This document shows, in pieces, positions 47,629 to 55,099 of a stretch of 64,000 bases of DNA. The notes under the pieces are model-generated. The model did not search any database. It had not been told where the DNA came from and saw only the letters and a list, made by a program, of their open reading frames with translations. The translations under genes were made by a program, and so were the position numbers. The stretch is from Nocardioides yefusunii (GTDB lineage Bacteria; Actinomycetota; Actinomycetes; Propionibacteriales; Nocardioidaceae). Numbering within the stretch: position 1 is the stretch's first letter; each line of letters opens with the position of its first letter. The DNA is taken from contig NZ_CP034929.1 in assembly GCF_004014875.1 (NCBI RefSeq), forward strand, positions 372,001 through 436,000, read 5' to 3'.

Positions 47629-48996
47629 TCAGGCGTCGAGCGCCATCACGACGAGATCGCCGTGGGTGCCGTAGCCCAGCAGGTCGCCGGCCCGGGGTGT
47701 TCCGTCGAAGGTGACCAGAAGGCGGCGCCCGTCGACGTCGACCAGGGTCGGCCACGGGATGTTCGAGGGGTACGGGGCGTCGAGCGTCCCGACCTCGGTC
47801 AGTGAGGGGTCCAGGACCGGGTAGCGCTCCCGAAAGCCGCGGGGGTTGTCACGCCCGTCGCTGGCCAGCAGCCGCAGGCCGGCTGCGGTGCGGTGCCACG
47901 TGGTGCCCTCGGTCGCGCGACGAGAGGTGAGTGCCGCGTCGAGCGTCAGGGAGTCGAGACGTGGGCCGCTGGCCGTCACCGGGTGGAACGAGAACCACTT
48001 GCGGGCGCTGACGTAGGCGACCCGCCACACGTCGTCGTCCCGGATCAAGTGCGGGTCCCAGACGCCGAGGGAGGTGAAACCGTCGGTGGGCAGGGGGAGT
48101 TCGGTGGTGTCGAGCAGGTGCTCGCCACGCGTGATGTCGACGGCGGTACGGACCAGGGTGCACCGCACCTGTGGGTTGCGCTCGGTGTGGAAGTCCGACC
48201 AGGTGCTGGCTGCGACCGTCCACGGCGCGTCGGGGGAGCTGGGGTCGTGGACCACGTGGACGGCGTGGTCACCGAATGCGCCGGGGACGTCGGGACGGCG
48301 GAACCACAGGTCGGAGACGTGGGTCAGGCGGTGGTGGCGCGGGTCGAGGAGGAACAGGCCGGTGTGGGCGGTGTCGAAGAATCCCGGGCCGGCGCAGGTG
48401 GCGCTCAACAGCACCTGAGCGTTGCGCAGTACCGGGGTGCCGTCGGGCAGGGTCACGGCCCGCACGTCGCGCAGGCCGAGTTGGCCGAAGGTTCCGGCCC
48501 GCACCTCACGCAGCACGTGGGCACCGACACCGACGCCGGCGGAGAGGTCGGCCAGCCACGCGTCGTCGCGGACGGCGACGAGGTCGCCGAGGTCGTGACG
48601 GGCCCGGGCCACCCACTCGCCGTTCTCCAGGGTGAGGACGGTCAGATGGGTGCCGGTCAACGTCAGTGCCATCGCCTCGGGGCGGGTGGTGACGGTGCCC
48701 CGGCGACGGCTGCGGTGGGTGGTCTGGCGTGAACCTCCGACGGTGACGCCCAGCGCCAGCGCCCCCGAGACCGGGTCCCAGAGAGCGGCGAAGGAGTCCC
48801 CGCCCGAGGAGAGCACCAACGACACCGGATCGGTCGAGGGGCTCTCGTGGGAGAAGGTGCCCAGCACCGTCACGAAGGGTGCCTGCCGTGGTACCGGGGT
48901 GAGTTCGCCCGCACGCATGCTGCACGGCACCGAGGTGCGGGGACGGAGGAGTTCGACCGGACGGATCCGGGCAACCTCGCGGTAGCTGGAGGGCAC
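47629..48996 (-). CDS. Predicted five-bladed propeller protein (GH43-like)
   Basis: 455 aa, no signal peptide. Repeated strand motifs such as 'LGVWDPHLIRDDDVWRVAYV', 'WTVAASTWSDFHTERNPQVR' and 'NIPWPTLVDVDGRRLLVTF' resemble the blades of GH43/GH32-type glycosidases, including an acidic 'WDPHLIRDDD' turn of the type that carries the catalytic base. I cannot identify all three catalytic acids, so enzymatic activity is uncertain. The GTG start is taken from the long open frame. It is divergent from the transglycosylase gene. Confidence 0.6.
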   Translation of the reverse strand: MPSSYREVARIRPVELLRPRTSVPCSMRAGELTPVPRQAPFVTVLGTFSHESPSTDPVSLVLSSGGDSFAALWDPVSGALALGVTVGGSRQTTHRSRRRGTVTTRPEAMALTLTGTHLTVLTLENGEWVARARHDLGDLVAVRDDAWLADLSAGVGVGAHVLREVRAGTFGQLGLRDVRAVTLPDGTPVLRNAQVLLSATCAGPGFFDTAHTGLFLLDPRHHRLTHVSDLWFRRPDVPGAFGDHAVHVVHDPSSPDAPWTVAASTWSDFHTERNPQVRCTLVRTAVDITRGEHLLDTTELPLPTDGFTSLGVWDPHLIRDDDVWRVAYVSARKWFSFHPVTASGPRLDSLTLDAALTSRRATEGTTWHRTAAGLRLLASDGRDNPRGFRERYPVLDPSLTEVGTLDAPYPSNIPWPTLVDVDGRRLLVTFDGTPRAGDLLGYGTHGDLVVMALDA

Positions 48997-49147
48997 GTGT
49001 GCAGTGTGCCAGCGCCCCGGTCACCGGGCGGGTTCGACGCGGGGTGGAAGACTGAGCGCGTACGGTCACGGGGGCGGGCGTTCGCTGCCGCGGGGCCCGG
49101 TCTGGTCCCGGGCATGTGAGCTGGGCCTGCGGGCTGCGGAAGGAAAC

Positions 49148-49921
49148 GTGAAGAAGTCAGTTCTGGTTGCTGGGACGGCGGGGCTCGGTGGTCTCGTCCT
49201 GGCTGGCGTGCTCGCTGTCTCCTCCGGTCTCGTCAGCACCGACGTGCTCGACCGGGTGCAGGTGCCCGGTGCCGGCACCGACAGTGCGGTGCTCCCGCTG
49301 GCCGACGACGTCGACGCTCCGCTGTACCGCGCGCCCGCCGCCTCGCGGGGGGCCAACCGGGTGCCGACCGTCGACTCAGGCTGGGTGCGGCGCACCGCTG
49401 AGGCCACCGGGATCCCTGAGCCCGCGGTGCGGGCCTACGGCACCGCGGTGCTCAACCTGCCCGACGACGGCTGTGCCCTGGGCTGGACGACGCTGGCCGG
49501 GATCGGCTGGGTGGAGTCGCAGCACGGCACGATCGACGGCCGGACCCTGGGTGACGACGGACGCTCCTCGGAGGCGATCCTGGGGCCTGCGCTGAACGGC
49601 GTCGACTTCGCCGCGATCCCGGCGACGGCGGAGAGCACGTTGATGCACGGCGACCCGACCTGGGACCATGCGGTCGGACCGATGCAGTTCATCCCCTCGA
49701 CGTGGAAGCGCTGGGGGCGTGACGGCGACGGTGACGGTGTCGCGGACCCGCACGACCTCGACGACGCGGCCGCGTCCACCGCCGCCTACCTGTGCCACGA
49801 CGGCCACGACCTGGCGACGTCGTCGGGCTGGAACGCCGCTGTCTTCTCCTACAACCACGAGAACGCCTACGTGGTGTCGGTCTTCGAGGCTGCTGACCGT
49901 TACGGCCGCGCTACGAGCTGA
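49148..49921 (+). CDS. Exported lytic murein transglycosylase
   Basis: 257 aa. A signal anchor 'KKSVLVAGTAGLGGLVLAG' leads to an MltB/SLT-like domain: 'TLAGIGWVESQHG' with the probable catalytic Glu, 'VGPMQFIPSTWKRWGRDGDG' and 'STAAYLCHDGHDL', with 'VFSYNHENAYV' at the end. It cleaves peptidoglycan glycan strands with 1,6-anhydro products in characterised members. GTG 49148 follows GGAAGGAAAC. The terminator at 49991 closes it. Confidence 0.9.
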   Translation: MKKSVLVAGTAGLGGLVLAGVLAVSSGLVSTDVLDRVQVPGAGTDSAVLPLADDVDAPLYRAPAASRGANRVPTVDSGWVRRTAEATGIPEPAVRAYGTAVLNLPDDGCALGWTTLAGIGWVESQHGTIDGRTLGDDGRSSEAILGPALNGVDFAAIPATAESTLMHGDPTWDHAVGPMQFIPSTWKRWGRDGDGDGVADPHDLDDAAASTAAYLCHDGHDLATSSGWNAAVFSYNHENAYVVSVFEAADRYGRATS

Positions 49922-49990
49922 CCGTCGCAGCGGCTGTTCGGTGCGGAGTTGGTCCGCGCGGGGGAGCGGGGGCAGCAGCCATGAAAAGCC

Positions 49991-50020
49991 AGAAGGCCCC
50001 GACCGAAGTCGGGGCCTTCT
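49991..50020. terminator. Bidirectional terminator (transglycosylase gene and tRNA-Phe)
   Basis: A perfect 13-bp stem (agaaggccccgac) with a 4-nt CGAA loop. On the minus strand it is followed by ggcttttcat, so it also ends tRNA-Phe transcription. Confidence 0.85.
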
Positions 50021-50025
50021 GTTGT

Positions 50026-50102
50026 TGGTGGGCAGGGGCGGGGTCGAACCGCCGACCTTTCGAGTTTCAGTCGAACGCTCGTACCAACTGAGCTACCTGC
50101 CC
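50026..50102 (-). tRNA. tRNA-Phe (GAA), CCA encoded
   Basis: The cloverleaf is complete on the minus strand: acceptor GGGCAGG/CCTGCCC, anticodon loop CTGAAAC (anticodon GAA), T-loop ggttcgacc and discriminator A. The 3' CCA is encoded at 50026–50028, unlike the other tRNAs in the window. Confidence 0.95.
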
Positions 50103-50357
50103 AACGAGAAGAAAACTTACCCGATGGGTCCGGGGGTGTGAAATCGGGGGTCCAGGAATCCCTCTCGGGGCGGATCGGCAGGGGCGCGCGCACGCGCGCG
50201 TCCGTGGGTGAGCGCGCGGGAGCGGGCATGCCCGGGCCCGGCTGCGGAGGGAGTGGTGGGGCTGGGGAGCGGATCGACGGAGTGGATCAATCTCCCGGAC
50301 ACGCCGACCCGACATTTGGGCACGGGAGGGGGTGCCCCTATGCTGGCTCTGTCGCAA

Positions 50358-50430
50358 GCCCTCATCGTCTAGCGGCCTAGGACGTCGCCCTTTCACGGCG
50401 GTAGCACGGGTTCGAATCCCGTTGGGGGTA
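50358..50430 (+). tRNA. tRNA-Glu (TTC)
   Basis: 73-nt cloverleaf: acceptor GCCCTCA/TGGGGGT with two wobble pairs, anticodon loop CTTTCAC (TTC), T-loop ggttcgaatcc. CCA not encoded. TATGCT at 50339 just upstream is a probable −10 box. Confidence 0.95.
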
Positions 50431-50439
50431 CAGACAACG

Positions 50440-50474
50440 CTTCAGCTCCGACCTGGTTCAGGTCGGAGCTGAAG
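50440..50474 (+). terminator. tRNA-Glu terminator
   Basis: A perfect 16-bp stem (cttcagctccgacctg) with a 3-nt loop, followed by tcattt. Confidence 0.9.
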
Positions 50475-50695
50475 TCATTTCTGGGCTTGCCTGCGAGCGT
50501 TCCGGCCGGAGATCTCGGGCGGCCACTGCGGCGCGCAGGATCTGGCGACTCAGTGTTTCTGCAGTTCACGCGTGGTGTGATGGTCCGCCTGTGGCGAGCC
50601 CCGGCGGGGTACGCCACCCCCGATTGGTCCCGATCTCGCCGGTGGGCTAATGTTTCTCCTGTTGCCGGGCCTGCCCGGGAATGAAGTGCGATCAA

Positions 50696-50769
50696 GGCCC
50701 CGTAGCGCAGTTGGTTAGCGCGCCGCCCTGTCACGGCGGAGGTCGCGGGTTCGAGTCCCGTCGGGGTCG
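50696..50769 (+). tRNA. tRNA-Asp (GTC), copy 1
   Basis: 74-nt cloverleaf: acceptor GGCCCCG/CGGGGTC, anticodon loop CTGTCAC (GTC), T-loop ggttcgagtcc, discriminator G. CCA not encoded. Confidence 0.95.
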
Positions 50770-50776
50770 CAAGTAC

Positions 50777-50806
50777 GAAGCCCTCCTGAGAGATCAGGGG
50801 GGCTTC
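50777..50806 (+). terminator. Terminator of tRNA-Asp copy 1
   Basis: 13-bp stem (gaagccctcctga, one mismatch) with a short loop, then gctgcattt. Confidence 0.8.
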
Positions 50807-50950
50807 GCTGCATTTCGCGGTCCTGGGTGCGCGCCCGGGGCTCTCTGGGCTGGTCGCGGTCCGGGAGTGCGCCCGAAATGCGCGATCTGGGCAGAGGTGG
50901 GCTAATGTTCTTCCTGTTGCCGGGTCACTCCGGTGATGAAGTGCGATCAA

Positions 50951-51024
50951 GGCCCCGTAGCGCAGTTGGTTAGCGCGCCGCCCTGTCACGGCGGAGGTCG
51001 CGGGTTCGAGTCCCGTCGGGGTCG
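50951..51024 (+). tRNA. tRNA-Asp (GTC), copy 2
   Basis: Identical in sequence to copy 1 over all 74 nt. Confidence 0.95.
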
Positions 51025-51031
51025 CAAGTAC

Positions 51032-51059
51032 GAAGCCCTCCTGGTTCCAGGAGGGCTTC
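51032..51059 (+). terminator. Terminator of tRNA-Asp copy 2
   Basis: Perfect 13-bp stem gaagccctcctgg/ccaggagggcttc with a minimal loop, then gctgcattt. Confidence 0.85.
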
Positions 51060-51094
51060 GCTGCATTTCAGGGTTCTCTGCCTATGCTCGCCGC

Positions 51095-51442
51095 GTGGAG
51101 ATCACTGCCGAGGAGTTCGACGTGCTCGTCGACCGAGCGCTCGACGACGTCCCCGACGAGCTGGCGTCGTTGGTCCACAACGTCGTCGTCCTGGTCGAGG
51201 ACGAGCCGCCTGCTGACGACCCCGACCTCTTGGGCTACTACGACGGTTGGGCCCTGACTGAACGTCAGGCCAACCATGCCGGTGCGCTCCCGGACCGGAT
51301 CCTGCTCTTCCGCAACCCGCTGATGGAGATGTGCGAGACGCACGACGAGCTCGTCGACGAGATCGGCATCACCGTGGTCCACGAGATCGCACACCACTTC
51401 GGCATCGACGACGCCAGACTCCACGAACTCGGCTACGCCTGA
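51095..51442 (+). CDS. Minimal zincin-type metallopeptidase family protein
   Basis: 115-aa protein of the actinobacterial metallopeptidase group with a minimal MMP-like domain (PF06262/DUF1025 type). The zinc site is 'VVHEIAHHFGIDDARLHELG' near the C-terminus (HEIAH plus a downstream Asp/His). 'VHNVVVLVEDEPP' and 'DRILLFRNPL' are typical of the family. GTG 51095 follows a TATGCT box by 6 bp (leaderless type), and the longer frame reaching back across tRNA-Asp is rejected. Substrate unknown. Confidence 0.9.
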   Translation: MEITAEEFDVLVDRALDDVPDELASLVHNVVVLVEDEPPADDPDLLGYYDGWALTERQANHAGALPDRILLFRNPLMEMCETHDELVDEIGITVVHEIAHHFGIDDARLHELGYA

Positions 51443-51452
51443 GGCGCCCGGC

Positions 51453-52400
51453 TCACCCGTGGGAGGTGAGTTGTGCCCGCGCGCGTCGGGAGTGGGGGCA
51501 CGGCGTCGGCGGGTGCCCGGACGTCTGCCGGAGGAACTCCTCGAACATCCACGCCATCAGGGCCTTCTGCTCCGGGGTGCGTGCCAAGGAGAGCAACTGT
51601 TGGCTGGTGCAGAACTGATCGGCGACGTCCAGTGTGTCGAGGAAGTCGCGGAAGACGTCGGCGGAGAGTGGAGACGCCTCCAGCACGACGTCGATCTCGT
51701 CGTCGCCGCGGGCGTGTGCCTCCTGGGTGACGCGGATGGAGTCGCGGAGGCTGCGCGGGGAGAACTGGCCCTGGAAGTGCAGGAAGTGTGGCGACAGCTC
51801 GTGGGTGACGGGGTAGTCGACGGTGTGGGAGATCGAGAGCAGCCGGAGTTCACGACGCAGGTTGCTGTAGTGGGTGAGCATCGAGTGGAAGAGACGAGCG
51901 TCCAGGGCCTCGAACCGGATCGGTCGTGAGCCGGGCAGCGGGGCGCCGGGCACGGGCTTGAGGTCCTCGAACACGCCGAGCACGGGCTCGTCGGCGATGT
52001 CGCCGGCGGGCTCGAACCAGACGACCTTGCCGCTCTCCTCGATCGTGGTGCCCCACGTGGTGGCCGTGAGTGCGACCAGGGTGAGGCCACGTCCGTAGGT
52101 CTCGAGGCCGTGGTTGCTGTTGGCCCACTCGGCGGGGCGGGCCAGGGGGAGTGTCGGCGGGCAGTGCGAGGCGTCGAAGACCTCGATCCGGGGGTGCGCC
52201 GCAGTGCCGCGCACGCGTACGTCGACGGGTTCCTTGCCGTGCAGGATCGCGTTGGTGACCAACTCCGAGACGCCCAACTCTGCGCTGTGAACGAGGTCTT
52301 CACGACCCAGGTCGCGGCAGACGGAGGCCACCCAGCGTCGCGCGACGGCGGCCGCGCGTGGCGACGTGTCGAGTGCGAGCGCATCGCGATTGAGTGGCAC
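51453..52400 (-). CDS. RsbW-like ATP-binding regulatory protein with an extra C-terminal domain
   Basis: 315 aa. The N-terminal ~130 residues are a HATPase_c_2 (anti-sigma factor/serine kinase type) domain: 'AELGVSELVTNAILHGKEPV' (N box) and 'YGRGLTLVALTATTWGT'. A C-terminal ~170-residue region ('LDARLFHSMLTHYSNLRREL') is a helical domain I do not recognise, also seen with such ATPases in actinobacteria. The start at GTG 52400 is set by AAGGAAG 6 bp upstream. No sigma factor or anti-anti-sigma gene is adjacent, so the partner is unknown. Confidence 0.8.
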   Translation of the reverse strand: MPLNRDALALDTSPRAAAVARRWVASVCRDLGREDLVHSAELGVSELVTNAILHGKEPVDVRVRGTAAHPRIEVFDASHCPPTLPLARPAEWANSNHGLETYGRGLTLVALTATTWGTTIEESGKVVWFEPAGDIADEPVLGVFEDLKPVPGAPLPGSRPIRFEALDARLFHSMLTHYSNLRRELRLLSISHTVDYPVTHELSPHFLHFQGQFSPRSLRDSIRVTQEAHARGDDEIDVVLEASPLSADVFRDFLDTLDVADQFCTSQQLLSLARTPEQKALMAWMFEEFLRQTSGHPPTPCPHSRRARAQLTSHG

Positions 52401-52635
52401 AGCCAACTTCCTTGGGCGAGGGGGTCTGGACCCAGCATTACTCACATACCCCGAGAACGGGAGGGCAAGCCTGTTTCCAGACATTACTTCCAGTGAAAGA
52501 TACTTCGGGGTGATGCGCGGCACGTCCGGGCCTGCGGTTGTGGACCCCTGCTTGGCGTCATGGCACCTTGCGGGCAAGACTGGTACTTCTGAGTCTTCAT
52601 GGCTCGCGGATCAGTTGGAGGAAGGCAGCATCCAC

Positions 52636-54123
52636 ATGGCAGGCCAGAACGAGACCGCCCCGGAACGTCACCGCGTCGTCGTCATCGGGTCCGGCTTCGG
52701 CGGGCTCTTCACCACGAAGGCGCTGCGTCGTGACGACGTCGAGGTCACCGTGGTCGCGAAGACCACCCACCATCTCTTCCAGCCCCTCCTGTACCAGGTC
52801 GCGACCGGCATCCTCTCCGAGGGATCCATCGCGCCGCCCACCCGCGAGGTCCTCGCCAAGCAGAAGAACGCCAGCGTCCTGCTCGGTGAGGTCACCGACA
52901 TCGACCTCGAGAAGAAGACCGTCACCTCGGTCGTCCTCGGTCGACCCACCGTCAGCGAGTACGACTCCCTCGTCGTCGCCGCCGGTGCCAGCCAGTCCTA
53001 CTTCGGCAACGACCACTTCGCCGAGTTCGCCCCCGGCATGAAGTCGATCGACGACGCCCTCGAGCTGCGCGGCCGCATCTTCGGCGCCTTCGAGATGGCC
53101 GAGATCGGCGCGAGCCGTGGCGACAACGTCGACCACCTGCTCACCTTCGTCGTCGTCGGTGCCGGTCCGACCGGTGTCGAGATGGCCGGTCAGATCGCCG
53201 AGCTGGCCCACCGCACGCTCAAGAACGACTTCCGCCACATCAACCCCGACGACGCCCGCGTCATCCTGGTTGACGCGGCTCCGCAGGTCCTCCCGCCGTT
53301 CGGCGCCAAGCTCGGCGCCGAGGCGAAGAAGGAGCTCGAGAAGGCCGGCGTCGAGGTCATGCTCGGCGCGATGGTCACCGACCTGGACGAGCGCGGCCTG
53401 ACCGTGAAGTTCAAGGACGGCGAGACCAAGCGCATCGACTCCGTCGCCAAGATCTGGGCCGCCGGTGTCCAGGCGTCCTCGCTCTCGAAGACGCTGGCCG
53501 AGCAGTCGGGCGCCACGCTCGACCGCGCCGGTCGCATCGGTGTCAACCCGGACCTGACCCTGCCGGGTCACCCCGAGGTCTTCGTCGTCGGCGACATGAT
53601 CGCGCTGAACAACCTCCCCGGTGTCGCGCAGGTCGCGATCCAGGGCGGCAAGTACACCGCCAAGACGATCAAGGCTCGTCTCGACAACAAGGCCCCGCTG
53701 GAGCCGTTCAAGTACTTCGACAAGGGCTCGATGGCCATCATCAGCCGCTTCAACGCGGTCGTGATGATGGGCAAGTTCCGCCTGACCGGCTTTATCGCCT
53801 GGCTGGCGTGGCTCTTCCTGCACCTGCTGTACATCACCGGCTTCAAGGGTCGCCTGACCGCGCTGCTGCACTGGGCGATCTCGTTCCTGGGCCGCGGTCG
53901 CTCCGAGCGCACCACGACCGTCCAGCAGATCTTCGCCCGTCAGGCGCTGCAGCGACTCGAACACGGTGCTGCTGACCTCGTCTCCGAGCCGGGCAAGTAC
54001 GACTCCCAGCGCAAGGCAGCAGCTGAGGCCGAGGTCGCTCGCCGCGAGGAGCTCGAGACGTGGGCTGCCGAAGAGGCACGCCTCAGCGACGCCAACGAGC
54101 GCGGCAAGCAGCAGAAGAGCTGA
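52636..54123 (+). CDS. ndh: Type II NADH:quinone dehydrogenase
   Basis: Single-subunit, non-proton-pumping respiratory NADH dehydrogenase with FAD, 495 aa, on the inner face of the membrane. The FAD motif 'VVVIGSGFGGLFTTKALR' is at about 14–31 and the NADH motif 'FVVVGAGPTGVEMAGQIAEL' at about 175–194. 'PEVFVVGDMIAL' and 'AIQGGKYTAKTI' are typical quinone-side elements, and 'FIAWLAWLFLHLLYITGF' is the C-terminal membrane-binding segment. GGAGGAAGG lies 12 bp before ATG 52636. The C-terminal 60 residues are a charged coiled-coil-like tail. Confidence 0.95.
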   Translation: MAGQNETAPERHRVVVIGSGFGGLFTTKALRRDDVEVTVVAKTTHHLFQPLLYQVATGILSEGSIAPPTREVLAKQKNASVLLGEVTDIDLEKKTVTSVVLGRPTVSEYDSLVVAAGASQSYFGNDHFAEFAPGMKSIDDALELRGRIFGAFEMAEIGASRGDNVDHLLTFVVVGAGPTGVEMAGQIAELAHRTLKNDFRHINPDDARVILVDAAPQVLPPFGAKLGAEAKKELEKAGVEVMLGAMVTDLDERGLTVKFKDGETKRIDSVAKIWAAGVQASSLSKTLAEQSGATLDRAGRIGVNPDLTLPGHPEVFVVGDMIALNNLPGVAQVAIQGGKYTAKTIKARLDNKAPLEPFKYFDKGSMAIISRFNAVVMMGKFRLTGFIAWLAWLFLHLLYITGFKGRLTALLHWAISFLGRGRSERTTTVQQIFARQALQRLEHGAADLVSEPGKYDSQRKAAAEAEVARREELETWAAEEARLSDANERGKQQKS

Positions 54124-54142
54124 GCCCCACGCACTGACGTGA

Positions 54143-54178
54143 AGAACCCCCTGTGACCGTGAGGTCGCAGGGGGTTCT
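54143..54178 (+). terminator. Intrinsic terminator of ndh
   Basis: A 16-bp stem (agaaccccctgtgacc, one U·G) with a 4-nt loop. Confidence 0.85.
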
Positions 54179-54198
54179 CCGTGTCCGGGGCCGGACGC

Positions 54199-54232
54199 GG
54201 GGAGGCCGACGTGGGGAGGCCGACGTGGGGAG
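54199..54232 (+). repeat. 14-bp tandem repeat (ggggaggccgacgt)
   Basis: Two full and one partial unit between ndh and the convergent thioesterase gene. Confidence 0.7.
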
Positions 54233-54249
54233 TGGCCGTCCGGGGCGCG

Positions 54250-54927
54250 TCAGGAGGTGGTGGCGTCGTGCTGCTGGGCCTCGGTGATCTCGGCCAGGGA
54301 CTTCTCGCGCAGGAAGCGGGGCAGGATGAACAGGCCGGTGCCCTTCGCGCAGACGGTGCCGTCAGCGGTGGAGACGGTGCCGGTGGTCCAGGTCTTGAAG
54401 CCCTCGGTGCGCTCGACCCACGCCTCGATCCGCAGCACAGTGTTGAGCTTGGTCGGCTTGAGGTAGTCGACGCTCAGGTTGGCCGTGAGACCGGGGCGGT
54501 TCAGGTGGACGGCGAGCTCGCCGAGGACCTGGTCGAGGAACATCGCGATGACGCCGCCGTGCATGTGTCCGGGCGGGCCCTCGAAGAGCGCGCCGGGAGT
54601 GAACTCGGCCCACACCCGGTCGGTCTCGTAGGCGAAGACCAGGGGGATGGCGACGGGGTTGCGCAGGCCGACGACGGTGTTGCCCCACGAGCCGACGAGG
54701 CCGCCCTGAGGGCAGGACTCGCCGTGGGTGCCGGGGATCTGGTCGGCGGTGAGCGTCGCGGTGACCTCGCGCACGAGGGCCTCGGCGCGGGCCAAGGTCT
54801 CGGCGTCCGCGTTGGAGCGCAGGGTGGCGTCGGCGAGTTCGCGGACGCTGTTCGTGAACGACGAGTAGAGCTCGGTCGGGACGCCGGGGGCGTGTCCGTC
54901 CGTGCCGGGAGTGGGGGAGGAGGACAT
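54250..54927 (-). CDS. PaaI/hotdog-fold acyl-CoA thioesterase
   Basis: 225 aa. The hotdog domain occupies the C-terminal half: 'GPPGHMHGGVIAMFLDQVLG' carries the family's HGG motif and the catalytic Asp position, with 'LSVDYLKPTKLNTVLRIEAW' following. The N-terminal ~90 residues are a helical extension. ATG 54927 is preferred to the longer frame because TACACT lies 6 bp upstream (leaderless type). It hydrolyses an acyl-CoA thioester by family; the substrate is unknown. Confidence 0.88.
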   Translation of the reverse strand: MSSSPTPGTDGHAPGVPTELYSSFTNSVRELADATLRSNADAETLARAEALVREVTATLTADQIPGTHGESCPQGGLVGSWGNTVVGLRNPVAIPLVFAYETDRVWAEFTPGALFEGPPGHMHGGVIAMFLDQVLGELAVHLNRPGLTANLSVDYLKPTKLNTVLRIEAWVERTEGFKTWTTGTVSTADGTVCAKGTGLFILPRFLREKSLAEITEAQQHDATTS

Positions 54928-55029
54928 TCCTCGAGTGTAGGTCCGGGCGCTGGCGCTTCCTCGGGGCGAGAGCGAGGAGAGTTGAACGTCACACCGGCGC
55001 TGTGACAATGGCGGCGGGGCATTCGAGGG

Positions 55030-55095
55030 CTAATGTGACCCCAAAGTCGAGTGATATTGTCGATTTAACACTTCTCAACATTCCGAGCGAGGGGG
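55030..55095 (+). promoter_or_regulatory. AT-rich promoter region of the FAD–TPR fusion gene
   Basis: Unusually AT-rich for this genome (gatattgtcgatttaacac…), with TTGTCG/TAACAC-like boxes. agtg…cact arms flank the segment and might form an operator. Confidence 0.4.
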
Positions 55096-55099
55096 AACC

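Larger units (their letters stand above)
50641..50816 (+). repeat. tRNA-Asp unit, direct repeat copy 1
   Basis: A 176-bp unit with a TAATGT promoter box, tRNA-Asp and terminator, repeated at 50896–51069. The tRNA parts are identical; spacers differ. Confidence 0.85.
50896..51069 (+). repeat. tRNA-Asp unit, direct repeat copy 2
   Basis: Second copy of the unit at 50641–50816. Promoter box, tRNA and terminator are all retained, so both genes should be expressed independently. Confidence 0.85.

Noticed and set aside
47375..47755. Arg-rich 126-codon minus-strand frame after the DUF3073 gene
   Set aside because: Overlaps the end of the propeller-protein gene, has no ribosome-binding site and resembles the spurious frames that arise from intergenic repeats.
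50933..51094. Extension of the metallopeptidase frame back across tRNA-Asp
   Set aside because: The extension translates the tRNA gene itself; GTG 51095 with its −10 box is the credible start.
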